The notes: generated by a model from the letters alone, not told the origin. DNA of 64,000 nt from Dasyornis broadbenti (GCA_013397935.1 VZRN01006401.1:721531-785530), one strand, 5' to 3'. Positions 52,701-63,355 are shown, counted from the first letter of the stretch. Numbers and translations are program-made.

Positions 52701-53919
52701 CGTGACAGTGCAGATGCAGTCGCTATCCTCCCCGTCGCCCCTGCTCCCAGAAGGGCTGTGTTCCGCTGGTGTGTGTGGTAACTGGGTGCCTCTGCTGGGT
52801 TCTCAGGCTCATCCAGGTGGTTTTTGCCTTGGAGTTGCCCGACATTTACATCGTTCTTGAATAGATTTGGATTATCCTTTTGAAACAGTAAGGCTGGTCC
52901 TGTATTTCTCATGGAGAAGAGCTGGCTGTAATTGTGAACAAATGCAAGCCAAGAGCATTATTTTGGGCAGGAGTGAACTTGCTGATTTGGATCTCTCTTG
53001 TACATTTCATAGTGTCACCACATTAAGATTCTTCTTTTAAAGGCAATTTTAAAATCCTTAGAACTGCTGTAGGTTGCCACAGAACCTGTTTTGTATTTTT
53101 CTGATTTATAGAATTCTAATATGTCATGGATACCCATGGATACATATACACAGATACATGCTTTGCTTTGATATAATCCAGCAGTACAGTCTATGTAATG
53201 CAAATGGTTAGTCACATTTAGACTGTTTCCTTCTGTGTCACCGATTTATTGCTATTTACATAGTGTTTACAGCAGGAAAATTGCAGGCATTCATTCCAAA
53301 TCCTTTGCCCTTTAATGCTTTCTCTTTCATTACAGAAGTGCCATATATAAAAGCTAGTCACTAATCATTGAAACAGCCTCAGTTTCATTGAGCTCATATC
53401 AAAAGTAAATTGGGTTGTGGACTCTAGGCAGTTGTGTCACAAAACCACTTCAGGAAGAACTGTTAATGCTGAGGATGAGTAAGTAGCACATAGGCACCTT
53501 GAGACTACTGCAGTTGAACCTGCTTGTACCGCTTGGTCCTAGAAGATGACCAGAGAACAGGTGCAACAGATGGAGACAGAGGAATCTGGGCTTTGCTTTT
53601 ATTCCTGCTGTTGTGAACAAGGTGTGTGATCTTGGACACAATCTCCCTTGCATTGATTTCTGTCTTGAATCAAGTCACATAAAACTAGATGAGGATGTTT
53701 TTAAAATCAGGTATTTCAAAGGACTTTGAGACATTCAGAGAAATTATATTGAAATTAAAGTAATTCATGTTTCTAAAGTCATATAAGAATAACATGCTCT
53801 ATATGAAAGAAAAACAGTTCAGCATTTGCCATGCTCCAATTCCAGTGAAGAGTGGTAGGTCTGTGTAACAAAGTGCTTTGTAACAGAGGGGGAGTACTTG
53901 TTCTCAGTTCTTTAAATCC
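52701..53919. other. Noncoding, downstream of the CpG island
   Basis: About 1.2 kb of ordinary AT-rich sequence after the island. I see no exon or repeat family. If the island is a SESN1 promoter, this is the start of its first intron. Confidence 0.5.
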
Positions 53920-53939
53920 ATGCAAGTAGAGACATGTCT
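53920..53939 (+). promoter_or_regulatory. Candidate p53 response element
   Basis: Two decamers lie side by side with no spacer. The second, AGACATGTCT, fits RRRCWWGYYY at all ten positions and is palindromic. The first, ATGCAAGTAG, keeps the CWWG core and fits 7 of 10. SESN1 (PA26) is a known p53 target whose described site is intronic, so the location upstream of an internal promoter is suggestive. A perfect half-site is expected by chance about once per 4 kb, so the match alone is weak. Confidence 0.3.
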
Positions 53940-54370
53940 GTTGCTTCAGCTAAATGACTGTCTGATATACCCAGCAAATGGAACCAGTGCAAAAATTTAA
54001 AGTACATGAGTATTTCTGGGATAATTTTTTTCTGGTTTTTTAATGTGAATCATGGTTTGTTTGAGAAAGCCAAAACAATTGCAGCTACTTTGGGATTAAG
54101 TAAAGAAATAATATAGGATAAACTGCCAGTTCTGCATAGCCCCACATTTAGAAAATATGTAGGATTTGTGTGTGTGTAGGAAAATAAATATATTTAATCA
54201 CTACTCTTTGTTCTTAATTCCCTCCTTTCTAAAAGTTTTCTATCCAATATGGAAACTACAGTAGCTACTGCATTTAGCAGAACTGAAAATACAGCTTTTA
54301 AGCTGAGTATGTATCTGCTTGGGGATAGCTTGTCCTGTGGGGCCAGTTGTGCCAGTCCTTGTTAAGGTCC

Positions 54371-54465
54371 TAAACAAGGAAACTCCATTTGTAGCCTCAG
54401 TGTCACCACCAGTGAGGTTTTGCTGTCAGTGGCTTTAAAAGGGAACTAGGAACCAGACAGCTCAC
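54371..54465 (+). promoter_or_regulatory. SESN1: Candidate internal SESN1 promoter
   Basis: TTTAAAAG at 54434-54441 is a TATA-like box; transcription would be expected to begin near 54465, just before the short exon at 54466. TAAACAA at 54371-54377 fits the FOXO core, and FOXO factors are known to activate SESN1. No CpG island is present here, so this would be a focused, regulated promoter. Inferred from spacing and motifs only. Confidence 0.4.
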
Positions 54466-54489
54466 AGTGAGTGAAGCAGCAGCAGCAGC

Positions 54490-54507
54490 ATGAAGCCTCT
54501 TAGACTG
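54490..54507 (+). CDS. SESN1: Candidate alternative first coding exon of SESN1
   Basis: A transcript starting near 54465 would have a short leader with (AGC)n just before the ATG at 54490. Six codons (M-K-P-L-R-L) are followed by the strong donor CTG|GTAAGT at 54508. The exon ends in phase 0, and the next shared SESN1 exon at 59944 starts in phase 0, so splicing gives MKPLRL joined to ELGIRIPRP. Leader length, TATA-like box, ATG, donor and phase all agree, which is more than expected by chance, but no transcript has been seen. A sestrin made from this exon would lack the long N-terminal extension and start directly at the conserved region. Alternatives: a chance ATG-donor pair, or an untranslated exon. 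Confidence 0.45.
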
Positions 54508-56012
54508 GTAAGTGCCAAGTCTCCCTTGGAAATGCAGCGCAACCTTCTTGGACATTTTTATGCTTAGGGCATTTCATCCTGTAAGCTTATAAAGCCCTAA
54601 ATGGGTATTTTTAATGCCCATGCTTCAAATGCTTGTCATTATACTAAGCTGAATTTTCAGCATTGGCATGCTGGAGTAGTTAATTCTACTAGGAGATTGT
54701 GTTGAAGAGTTTTTAACTTAAAGCTCATTGTGCCTTTCTTAACTCTAAGCTTGGGTAGGAATGCACTTAGATTATGTAAAATGATGACCGATTGTCTAGG
54801 AAAATGTTACCTCCAAAATATTCACCTCAATCTCATTTCCCTTCTCTGGTTCCTTACATTAGATTGTTTTATATTGTATTACAGGGTGTGGTTTTCATAT
54901 AATTTTGTTTGAATATAGCAGCACTTAGTGCTTAATCAGGACATAGATGATTCAGATAAAGATGTTAATTCAAATGTGGTTTAGTGAAGTAAATTGATAA
55001 TTATAAGTTTACTTCGCCTATGGCTTGTCTATGATAAAATGTTCCCTTTGCCATTCAGAGAAGGCCTAAGTAAGTATGTAAATAAGTCTTTCTGGTAGAT
55101 ACAGTATTTGATAGTGGTACTGACTGTACTTAAGGGGAGCAAAATGACTCACTGTGCTAACACTAGGGAAGTAGTCTGAGTGAGCACTGTGGATCATAGC
55201 TCATGAATCCCGAATGACTGAAAATTAGCAGTTTAGTAACAGTCCACAGATTCATTGGACAAAACTACCACTGAGTTTTGGGAGAGGTTTTGTGATAGCA
55301 GTCAGAGCTCTAGCTGCAAGGAGCCAGTAGTGGGGGACCAACAAGGATCTGAAAAAGCATTTTAGGCACACGATGGAGGAAGAACTGTAGCTTAGGTTAG
55401 ATAGCTGTTCCTGTTCTAGAGGCTCTGCGACCTGGCTTGTAGCTTAGTTCTGCTTTCAGTGTTTCTAGGTGAAATTTCTGATGCTGGGTGTCTGTTTGGA
55501 CTGTGACTTTTTTTTTTAAGCTTATATTTTAAAGAGATTCAAAACCACAGTAGATGATGTTCTATTACTAGCAGAGGTGATGTGTGTTGTACTTAAAGTA
55601 TTTACAAATCTTTTCTACGCATTTGCAGTTCAATTTTCTGTCTCAGGCTTTTGCATAAATTTGATAGGAATGATGTTCCTGTCAAGAGGCTTAAAAAAGC
55701 TACCTAAAAATTAGGCTGGATTGACAGTTGCAAGATACAGAAGACCCCTAAGTTGTGTGAGTTTATACATGTTTGTGGCTTTTCAGTGGTCTTCTCTGAG
55801 CATGTATGTGCAGGCAGTACAGACTTTTGGTCCAGTTGTCCTTGTGGAGTTGGATGTGCTAAGTGAGCCAGACCAGTGAGAGAGAGTGGTAACTGGGAAA
55901 TATATAATTAAACTTGCAGACTTGTCTCATTAACTTTTCTGTCTCGGCTCTGCAGTGCTGTTTCTTGGTGTAAATTTGCATAAAGCATTTCCTGGCTAGG
56001 AAGTCTCTGAAT

Positions 56013-56130
56013 AGGCACACAGTCTGATGGTTAGGGCATTAGCCTGTGACTTGAGAGATCTCAGCTCAAGCCACCAGTCTTCTGTAGCAGCTTCTCAAAG
56101 ATGTGTATCTTTTCCATTTCTCAGGGATTT
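56013..56130 (+). mobile_element. MIR-like SINE with tRNA head
   Basis: TCTGATGGTTAGGGCATTAG followed by CCTGTGACTTGAGAGATCTC and AGCTCAAGCC resembles the tRNA-derived head of MIR-type SINEs. Then CCACCAGTCTTCTGTAGCAG and TTCCATTTCTCAGGG loosely follow the MIR body. Diverged and truncated, so family assignment is moderate. Confidence 0.45.
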
Positions 56131-56597
56131 TTCTTTTTACTTGATGGAGGATAATATACTTGTCCTACCTCAAAAGAATCTTACATTATCTAAATGCATG
56201 AAATGTGATGCTGGTCAGACATGGCAGTGATGAGGGATGTGTGGACTGAGAAATGACAGGTACCTGGTGAGCATAGTCCCCATGGAAATAATTGTAGTAG
56301 TGGCTGTACAGAAATACAAGTTATGTTACATAAGAGTGAAGAGGAGGCTTTTCTGTGATTTCTGAGGTTGTCTCTGCCAAGATAGCAATACAGCATTTAC
56401 ATAGCTAAAGTCTTGCTTTTCTATCAAGGTATGTCTGGAAGGTGAGCAGTGGAGTGGATTGCCACCCAACAAGGCCCACCTCCCTCCATTTACTTGAGCT
56501 TCTGGGTGTTGAAGGTGAAATCTGTTCCACCCTTGGTGCTCAGCTTTGCAGCCACCCAAGTTTTGTGTTCTGGCTTTGAAGATGGAGTGCCTCTGAT

Positions 56598-56634
56598 GCA
56601 TCATCATCATCATTATTATTGTTATTATTTATTT
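56598..56634. repeat. ATC/ATT trinucleotide microsatellite
   Basis: Five ATC-type units pass into ATT and GTT units, ending in TATTTATTTA. Confidence 0.85.
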
Positions 56635-57390
56635 ACACCTAAAGCCTCAGTTGTGGTTGGCTTTTTGCTGAGCTTTGAGCTGTATTTAGCTGCAGACTTT
56701 CTAGGCTGAATGAAAGTGGTGTGGTGAGGTTGACAAACAGGAGGAAAGGAGCCAGAAGTTTGATGCAGAGAATGTGTCACTAAGTAGGTCACTTTGGTGT
56801 GCACCTCCATGGCCTGGAATCGCATGAAAGTTGCTTATATTTTGGTAATAACCAAAAGAAATACAGGCTTTTGTTCCAGCTGCTGCTTGTTCTAGGCACA
56901 ACTGCTTCACCAAGTGCTTGTTGGTGCTCCAGGTGAGATTGTACTTTCAGAGAAAGGTGCAGGAGAGATGCAGTGTTGTGTCTGGTCAGGATGCAGGTCT
57001 TGCCTTTGAGAATGGAGAGTGTTGCTCCCTGAGTTGAGTGTATTTGGAAGATGGAGGTTTAGCAAAGGATATCGTGAAGCATAGAAATATGTTCAGGACA
57101 AAGGAAAGATTTACTGTGACTGTTTTGAGAATTATTACTGTGTTATTGAGTTTTTGCAATGCTGGGATGCTGGAAGCACACGGCGATTTCTGAAGTACTA
57201 GGAGAATTTGATTAAATGCTGCTTCTGAAAAAGAGGAGGAAGTAGTTTTTAAAAGGTTTACCATAGCTTGTAGCTCAAGAACAAGTTTTCAAAAGGCTTC
57301 TAATGGATCAGATTTTACACAACACTCGTGGCTGTGGTAAGCATCCACCTCATGGCACGTTGCTTCTCTTCTCAGTACTCTGGAAGAAAC

Positions 57391-57505
57391 CCCCATTTTG
57401 CAGACAGGAAACAGGCTCGTCTTCACAAATCCTTTGTTACATCTCTGTCAAAACAGAGCCTTGAACCCAGGCTTCTCAAGTACTAGGTTGGTGCCATGGT
57501 ATCAG
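57391..57505 (-). mobile_element. MIR SINE fragment, minus orientation
   Basis: CCCCATTTTGCAGACAGGAA and ACAGGCTCG, then AATCCTTTGTTACATCTCTG, CAGAGCCTTGAACCCAGGCT and AAGTACTAGGTTGGTGCCAT, match the order of the reverse complement of MIR (CCATTTTACAGATGAGGAAACTGAGGC ... AGAGCTGGGATTCGAACCCAGGTC). Ancient and diverged. Confidence 0.65.
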
Positions 57506-58699
57506 GGGGATGATCCCTTTCCTGATGGAAAACAAAGCAATTTATTTAATCATTAAAAAAAAACTCTTAAGTCACTTTGAAGCGAGGATTTGGATAGATG
57601 AGTAATATAACCTCTTGTGTGCTGTGTAATCATAAGTTTGACCTCTGTATACTTTAAAAAACAGAAGTGTATTGATTGTGTTGTATTGTAGATTGCGAAG
57701 CATAATACATTAGCATCCTGCTGATCTCAGGTTCTTAATTCTGGGTTTGTTTTTTTTTTTCCTTCTTCCTCAAACTGTTCTGGGAAAAGGAAAGACTGAA
57801 AAATAGTTGTTCAAGAATTAAATTTCAAATTATTTGTCTTGGAGCACTTGATCTGGCAAACTGCAGACATCTGCTAAATTAAATGCTGCTTACAATTTAA
57901 ATGATCTCTCTTTTTGCTTGCTGTTGTTTGGCTGTAAGATGTTTCTGTAGTGTAGTTGTAGCCAAGATAAGAAGCTGTGCTGGAGTTTTAAAGAGAGGTG
58001 CTGATAAATTCCATTCTACAAGTGGCATTGCATGGCTGACAGGCAAAATTTGCTTGTGTATGTTGGGACCATAGCAGGAAAAAGCTATGTTGCAGAGGAA
58101 AAGTGAAAAGACTAGTAGTAAAGAGCCGCCCTTTGATATTACTTTATCCAAGTAACACCTGAGAAATGAAGGCATATGACTTTAGGATTTAAGGAGACTG
58201 TCAGAGTCTGAAGGTAGTTGCCACTTGGGCCTACACTGAATGTTTCAGGCTCTCTAAAGCTGTTTTTCAATCTTAGGGGAAAGTTCAGAGAACGGTAACT
58301 GATTAATAAAATTGCTTCTTGTACAGTGAACTCATGCAAATAGAAACCTCAGCTTAAGAGAGAAAAAGTGCTGTAGTGAGTGCAACCAGTATTGCATGTT
58401 TATAACAACCTTTATCTATGTGGGGAAAATGTGGCGAAGTTAAAAACTGTATTTGGCAGGCAGCTCTTGGGCCTTCATCTGCTCGTGAGGCCTAAACCAG
58501 CTGAAGGTGCTCCTCTGCTCTGTGTGGCCTGAACTGGCTCAGTGCATGGTATTTATTCATCTAAACCCAGTTGAGAACCTGGACAAAGTTGGTATCATCA
58601 CAAAATGAGTGGGTTTGGCTATGGAATGGAGGCAATGGATAGGTTCTAAAAGACAACTGGGGAAAGAGGGCACAGATAAGGAGCCCAAACCATTAGTTT

Positions 58700-59340
58700 A
58701 TATATAGCCTGGTGTTTAGCACTCAGCTCCATCCTCAGCTTTAATCCCAAGTCTCCCTCCATTTGTAAGAGTGCCATGCCATCAGCTGGCAGGGCTCTCA
58801 TCCTTCCTGGGAAAGCCAAGCTGCTCCCTGGGGAGTAATCCCCTCAGGAGAGCTGGTGTGCAGCAAGTGCCACACACAACAAAGGGAGCCTCTGCAGTGC
58901 TGGGGAGGGGGGCATGTGTGAAAGTGTGAGGTGAGGCCATGTCCTGCCTTGGTACATGCCCCCTGGAACCTGCTGTGCCTTCTCGGAGGGCTGCTCTGTG
59001 CCAAATGGAGAGGCTGCCCTGGAACACATGGCTCCCCTGTTTCCACAGGGTACAAGCAGGATGCAAACGCACCCAAGTCTTTCATGTATTTGCTCCTTGG
59101 CTGCTCAAAGGACCCAGGCTGCCATAGGCCTGTCAGAAAGCTTCATCTAGCTGAGGTAGAGGGCAAATAGTGAACCGCCAGGGGTTTCCAGCTTCCCTCT
59201 TACCTGCAAGGCAACACATCCACAGAAGTGTGTGCAAGGATGTGGCTGCTGCTGTTCTGGCGGAGCAAATTCCGCTCCCTCCCTCTTTCCCTGCAAATGT
59301 GAATAGCTTTTTATCCTATCTTGAAAAGAAAGCAGATGCA
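58700..59340. other. GC-richer intronic patch
   Basis: Several overlapping open frames on both strands arise only because stop codons are rarer in this GC-richer stretch. The frame ending near 59361 before GTACTT resembles an exon end with a donor, but the translated sequence matches no sestrin region I know. No repeat family recognised. Confidence 0.4.
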
Positions 59341-59600
59341 AATGTAGATCAGGTACTTTCAGCAGTTTAAGTGCTCTTTGAGGCTGGGAAGAAGAAATCT
59401 GATTAGGGTTACAGCTGTTTCATTTCCTGACAGATGCACAGGGTGTTGTGTGCTGGCGAACTGCGGATGTAACACACACACAGCAGCCTCGTTTTGTATC
59501 AGTGGCATAACCGCACAGCAGCCGGCATGTTCGGAACTCCTTGTCCTGGACAGCCTGCCAAAATATGCTTTATGCAGAATTTTCTGTGAAGCAGGCTGTA

Positions 59601-59607
59601 GTGTGTT

Positions 59608-59657
<50 letters not shown>
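59601..59657. repeat. TG dinucleotide microsatellite
   Basis: About 57 bp of GT/TG repeats with two TTTG-type interruptions, about 290 bp upstream of the first shared SESN1 exon. Likely polymorphic in length. Confidence 0.95.
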
Positions 59658-59658
<1 letters not shown>

Positions 59659-59943
59659 ATATAAATTTGTGTGTGTTTTCTTTGGTTGACAGGGCCTTTG
59701 TTGTCGAACTTTTTGTTGCTGAGTGGGGCAGTGCGCTGTAAACAAGCACAGCTAATTATAAAGCACTTGTATAAAAAAATGATTTGCATTTGTACAAACA
59801 GTACTAGTAAAAGTGCCCATGTAAGAGTACCACAAGTACCCAAATAAGCCCAGCTCTGAATGGAGAACTCTTTTCTTTCTTGCAAGCACAGCTAAAAAGC
59901 TGTTTATAACTAAATGCTGAGGTGGTGTAATTTTCTTTTCTAG

Positions 59944-60009
59944 GAACTTGGAATAAGAATTCCTAGACCACTGGGACACGGACCAAGCAGATTCATCCCT
60001 GAGAAGGAG
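59944..60009 (+). CDS. SESN1: SESN1 exon: ELGIRIPRP ... RFIPEKE
   Basis: The exon is 66 bp, 22 codons, between the acceptor TTTTCTTTTCTAG and the donor GAG|GTGTGG. It encodes ELGIRIPRPLGHGPSRFIPE plus KE, the conserved segment that opens the sestrin domain; all alternative first exons are spliced to it. It starts and ends in phase 0. The glycine-proline-rich linker and RFIPEKE motif are shared with SESN2 and SESN3 (PSAFIP). One His replaces the Gln I recall in the mammalian protein (GHGPS for GQGPS). Confidence 0.92.
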
Positions 60010-60894
60010 GTGTGGTAGTGTTTTCAAGTACATAGTGAACTTTATGCTTTTAAGGAACATCCTTTTAGTAGTAGCCTACATTTGGTTTCAGGACAGCTGC
60101 TGAACTGCAAAACATTTTCAGTAGTGATCACATTCAGTCCTGAGACTTTGGCTACAGTTCTAATGTACAGAACAGTGAGAGCCTTGGGGAGCTTTGGAAT
60201 AGTTATGACCCCTCCCATGCTGCTATCTAGCACGAGAGAAACCCAATACTGTTTCCTTGTGAACATCCGGATGTAATTTCCTACTGGTCCACAAGGTACC
60301 TGCCCCTCTGCTTTGGGATTACTTTTTGTTGAGCTGCCTTTATCACTCTGAAGAATCTGAGACACTTCAGAGTGCTGTGGATGAACATTTCTGGAACCTC
60401 TCTCCTGATTGTCTGGTAAGAGACTTTGGAGCAGAGGAAAAGTTAGTAATATGCCTGGGGTTTTCTTGGAATTTTAGAGTCTTTTTCAATTTCCTATTTT
60501 TCCTCTCTTATCATCTTAGCTAGCTTTTTACTTCTTTCCCTCTTTTTCCCTTGGTAAAAGTGATGATTCAATTAGCTTTTAGTTATAATAAACTAAGAAC
60601 AACCTGGGGTATTCAAGAAAGTGAAGGTGAGACAGTTTAAAATGAGAAGTCAGTGTTGTATTAGAGACTAAAGCCAAAAATCTCCTTTTGCTGATATAAC
60701 CACTTGTGATCTCCTAAATGAGAGGTATTAACAGGGATTTGATGTGCCTTATGTGCACTGATTTAATGCCATTAATAGATTTACAATATAATTCCTTTCA
60801 CTTGGGGCTTCTGGGTGCTGTGGTAATATATTTATTTGCTATTTTATTGCTGGCACTTGGACAATATTGCTCATTGCTCCTTCTCTCCAATCAG
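60010..60894 (+). other. SESN1: SESN1 intron
   Basis: An 885-bp intron with GT and AG ends; the 3' end is TTCTCTCCAATCAG. No repeat or other gene seen. Its last 177 bases are open in frame with the next exon from an ATG at 60718, discussed as a finding. Confidence 0.85.
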
Positions 60895-61095
60895 ACAATT
60901 CAGGTGGGAAAGGAGGACGCCACGATGCACACGCTGTTTGCAGAGTCTTTTGCCACGCTGGGCCGACTGGACAATGTCACCTTGGTGATGGTTTTCCACC
61001 CGCAGTATCTCGAAAGCTTTTTAAAAACTCAGCACTATCTCCTGCAGATGGATGGTCCACTCCCGCTCCATTACCGACACTACATCGGGATAATG
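60895..61095 (+). CDS. SESN1: SESN1 exon: TIQVGKEDA ... HYRHYIGIM
   Basis: The exon is 201 bp, 67 codons, phase 0 at both ends, from ATCAG|ACA to ATG|GTACGC. It encodes part of the N-terminal sestrin subdomain: TIQVGKEDATMHTLFAESF, then LGRLDNVTLVMVFHPQYLES and LKTQHYLLQMDGPLPLHYRH, ending YIGIM. The FHPQYLESF and DGPLPLHYRHYI blocks are nearly invariant across sestrins and form helices of the alkyl-hydroperoxidase-like fold. The first residues differ most from mammals (TIQ for ILQ), as expected near an exon edge. Confidence 0.96.
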
Positions 61096-62048
61096 GTACG
61101 CACTGGGCAGAAACAACCACATTGGCAGCATCTCGGGTCCTGTTTGAGTGCAACTGTTACAGTGTTTTGCTGTTTCTAGGTGGAAAGGCATTTCACTAGG
61201 AACTAAGGGGAAAAGCAGTGTAGGTTTCTTGGTGTCTGCTTTACAGATTGTTTCAGAAGATCAGCACTTTATATCATAGATTCGGTAGGACTGTGAGAAA
61301 AAGGGGAAAAACCTGCTATAGAAAAGAGACAATTGTTTGTTACTGGCTTCCTGAGTATCTCAGAAACTGTTTCTCAAGAAAGCTTGGGTTTTTTTTGTGT
61401 GCTGTTGTGTGTGCTGTCACATACACCTCCCTCTAACTCCATAGTATGTCCCATCATGCATTTCTGAATATGTAAATTCTAAGCAAGTTTTCTGCCAAAA
61501 GTGGTTGATTCTGTAATTTTCAGTCTGCCAGTTCAATGATCTTTGCTTGCTGAAGTTGAATTAAAGTTTTGGGCTGTGTCTTAACTTGATGCAGAAAATA
61601 TTAGTGATTCAGTAAATGATACTGGGCCTTTCTTTGTAGAGAAGCTGCCTGTAGTCTCTCCTGCTATATGCAATCTAAAACCTGCTTTTGATTGTTGCTG
61701 GTAAAGATGTGGCTACAGAGAGCTTCTTCCCCCCTGGAGAGCATGATGCAGGATGGATTACTTGCTTCAGGATACGTAATAAATCTATGCCTCTACTTCT
61801 CCCTGGGTATAGTCATGTTGCACCTGTAGCCAGCATAATGGTGGTGTGTATGAACAAGGGATATTTATGTTGTGAGAACAATAATCAAAACAGGCTGATG
61901 TGTTAATCTCAGAAATCTTTTTTTACTTGAGTCTTTGATCAGTGCAAGTCTTGTTCTTGGGTATTTTGAGGAAATGATGACTTACGGTATTTGTCATAAA
62001 AGACTGACTTTCTGTAATTGTTTTGTGTCACACTGTTTTCCTTTCTAG
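61096..62048 (+). other. SESN1: SESN1 intron
   Basis: A 953-bp intron from GTACGC to TTTCCTTTCTAG. It holds no recognised repeat or gene. Confidence 0.88.
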
Positions 62049-62231
62049 GCTGCAGCACGACATCAGTGCTCTTACCTTGTTAACCTCCATGTGAATGACT
62101 TCCTTCATGTCGGTGGAGACCCTAAATGGTTGAATGGTCTGGAAAATGCACCTCAAAAACTGCAAAATTTAGGAGAACTGAACAAAATGTTGGCTCACCG
62201 ACCCTGGCTTATCACCAAGGAACATATCGAG
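62049..62231 (+). CDS. SESN1: SESN1 exon with the redox-site Cys, Tyr and His
   Basis: The exon is 183 bp, 61 codons, phase 0, from CTAG|GCT to GAG|GTAGGT. It begins AAARHQCSYLVNLHVNDFLH and continues HVGGDPKWLNGLENAPQKLQ, then NLGELNKMLAHRPWLITKEH and IE. Cys (TGC 62067-62069), Tyr (62073-62075) and His (62088-62090) correspond to Cys125, Tyr127 and His132 of SESN2, which are needed for the alkyl-hydroperoxide reductase activity. All three are kept here. The HRPWLITKEHI block is a sestrin signature. Confidence 0.97.
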
Positions 62232-63355
62232 GTAGGTCTTTCACAGAGCAGTGTGAATGTCCCTTCTGTTTCAATAAAGCAATCACAGATTCTTGGGGTT
62301 CAGTGCCAGACAGGGTGAAAGATGTTCTGTGGTAATGACTTTGATTTCAGTGCTATATCACTGCATGATATAATATCACTTGTGCCCTTGTAAAACTAAC
62401 ACGATCATAACTGCTTTTAATTGAGTAAAACATTTAATTTACAACACATTAAAATTTCTGTGTCATACTGGAATTCCTCTGGTGCATTGACAGAACCCTG
62501 GATGTTTCTGAGATACTGCCAGAGGTTAGGCAGAACACCAGCCATCAAATTTTTGCCTGGATTGCTGCGAGTTCAAATGCTGAGTTTTCAGGCTGGGATG
62601 AAGGAAGCAGGCTAGCAGAGCTGCCCAGGAGAGCAGTGGTGGTACAGGACAGCCAGGATGCAGCACCAACAAGCTGCCAAGTGGCTGCTTCTTCCACCCC
62701 TTCTGCTCTCCTGTGCCGTAGCAAGGAGCACGAGTGCTGCCTTGCCTGGTGAGAGGTGGTGGCAGGTCCAGCTGGGAGGCCGGAATGCTGGGCTGTGGGG
62801 GAGGGTGCATGCTCTGCCAGAAGGCCCCAAACCTCCCACACTTTCCTTCCTGAAGGGGAAGTTGGGGTTTGAAGCTTCTTGTCAAATCTAGAGCATTCCA
62901 CCTACAGGGACAAGATGGAGGGAGCCTGGCACTTGTGCCAGGTTTTTACCCAGCTGATCTGCAAGAAGTTGCCTGGGTTTTCTAATGCTGTAAAGACCAG
63001 TTGAAGAAACATGCGATTGTTGTGGTTGCATCTTCATCAGAGGTGTGACATTTCAACGCAAGTCAGTATGGCATCGATAGAAACCACATGGTGCAAAAGA
63101 GAAACCCCAACTGATTCAATTGCTCAGGGACAGAGAGAGGAGATGAGTTGTCTGCTTTGTGGTTTAACCATGCAAGTCTATGTCTGGCAGGTCACCTGTT
63201 AACAGGTCACTGAGCACACTAATGCAGCAGAGTTAGGAAACACATGTGGATGTTGGAAAAATAATTTTACCTGGTAAAGAAATGTGTTGATAAACTGCAT
63301 TAAGGTGGGGTCAAATGAATGACTTTAATACTTTTGTCTTGCATTATTTTTAAAG
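62232..63355 (+). other. SESN1: SESN1 intron
   Basis: An 1124-bp intron from GTAGGT to ATTATTTTTAAAG. A GC-richer patch at about 62540-62890 gives overlapping open frames on both strands (up to 119 codons on the minus strand). They have no family features and lie in the intron, so I take them as chance. Confidence 0.85.

Larger units (their letters stand above)
54508..59943 (+). other. SESN1: Intron between candidate first exon and first shared SESN1 exon
   Basis: About 5.4 kb. It contains two MIR-like SINE fragments, an ATC/ATT microsatellite, a long TG microsatellite and a GC-richer patch at about 58.7-59.3 kb. I looked for the upstream exons of long sestrin 1 isoforms (a region resembling LLMLSKRCPFKDVREKSEF) and did not find them. 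The acceptor at the right end is TTTTCTTTTCTAG. Confidence 0.6.

Noticed and set aside
51994..52705. Open frames of 157 to 219 codons crossing the CpG island on both strands
   Set aside because: They run through 152 N, which cannot be translated; GC-rich sequence has few stops by chance.
59170..59361. Possible exon ending AATGTAGATCAG before GTACTT
   Set aside because: Frame and donor-like end are present, but the translation does not match the sestrin N-terminal extension and no acceptor supports it.
59359..59885. Two minus-strand 128-codon frames
   Set aside because: Both read through the TG microsatellite as His-Thr repeats; simple-sequence artefact.
60718..61179. A single-exon gene of 153 codons
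   Set aside because: It is the SESN1 exon 60895-61095 plus intron sequence on both sides; clear AG and GT borders and sestrin similarity confine the coding part to the exon.
62590..62680. CR1-like words (GCTGCCCAGGAGAGCAGTGG)
   Set aside because: Only a short resemblance to the CR1 GGCTGCCCAGGGAAGTGGTGG block; flanking bases do not follow CR1.
62526..62901. Minus-strand frames of 118 and 119 codons inside a SESN1 intron
   Set aside because: No known domain, overlapping frames in several phases, GC-richer local composition; best explained by chance.
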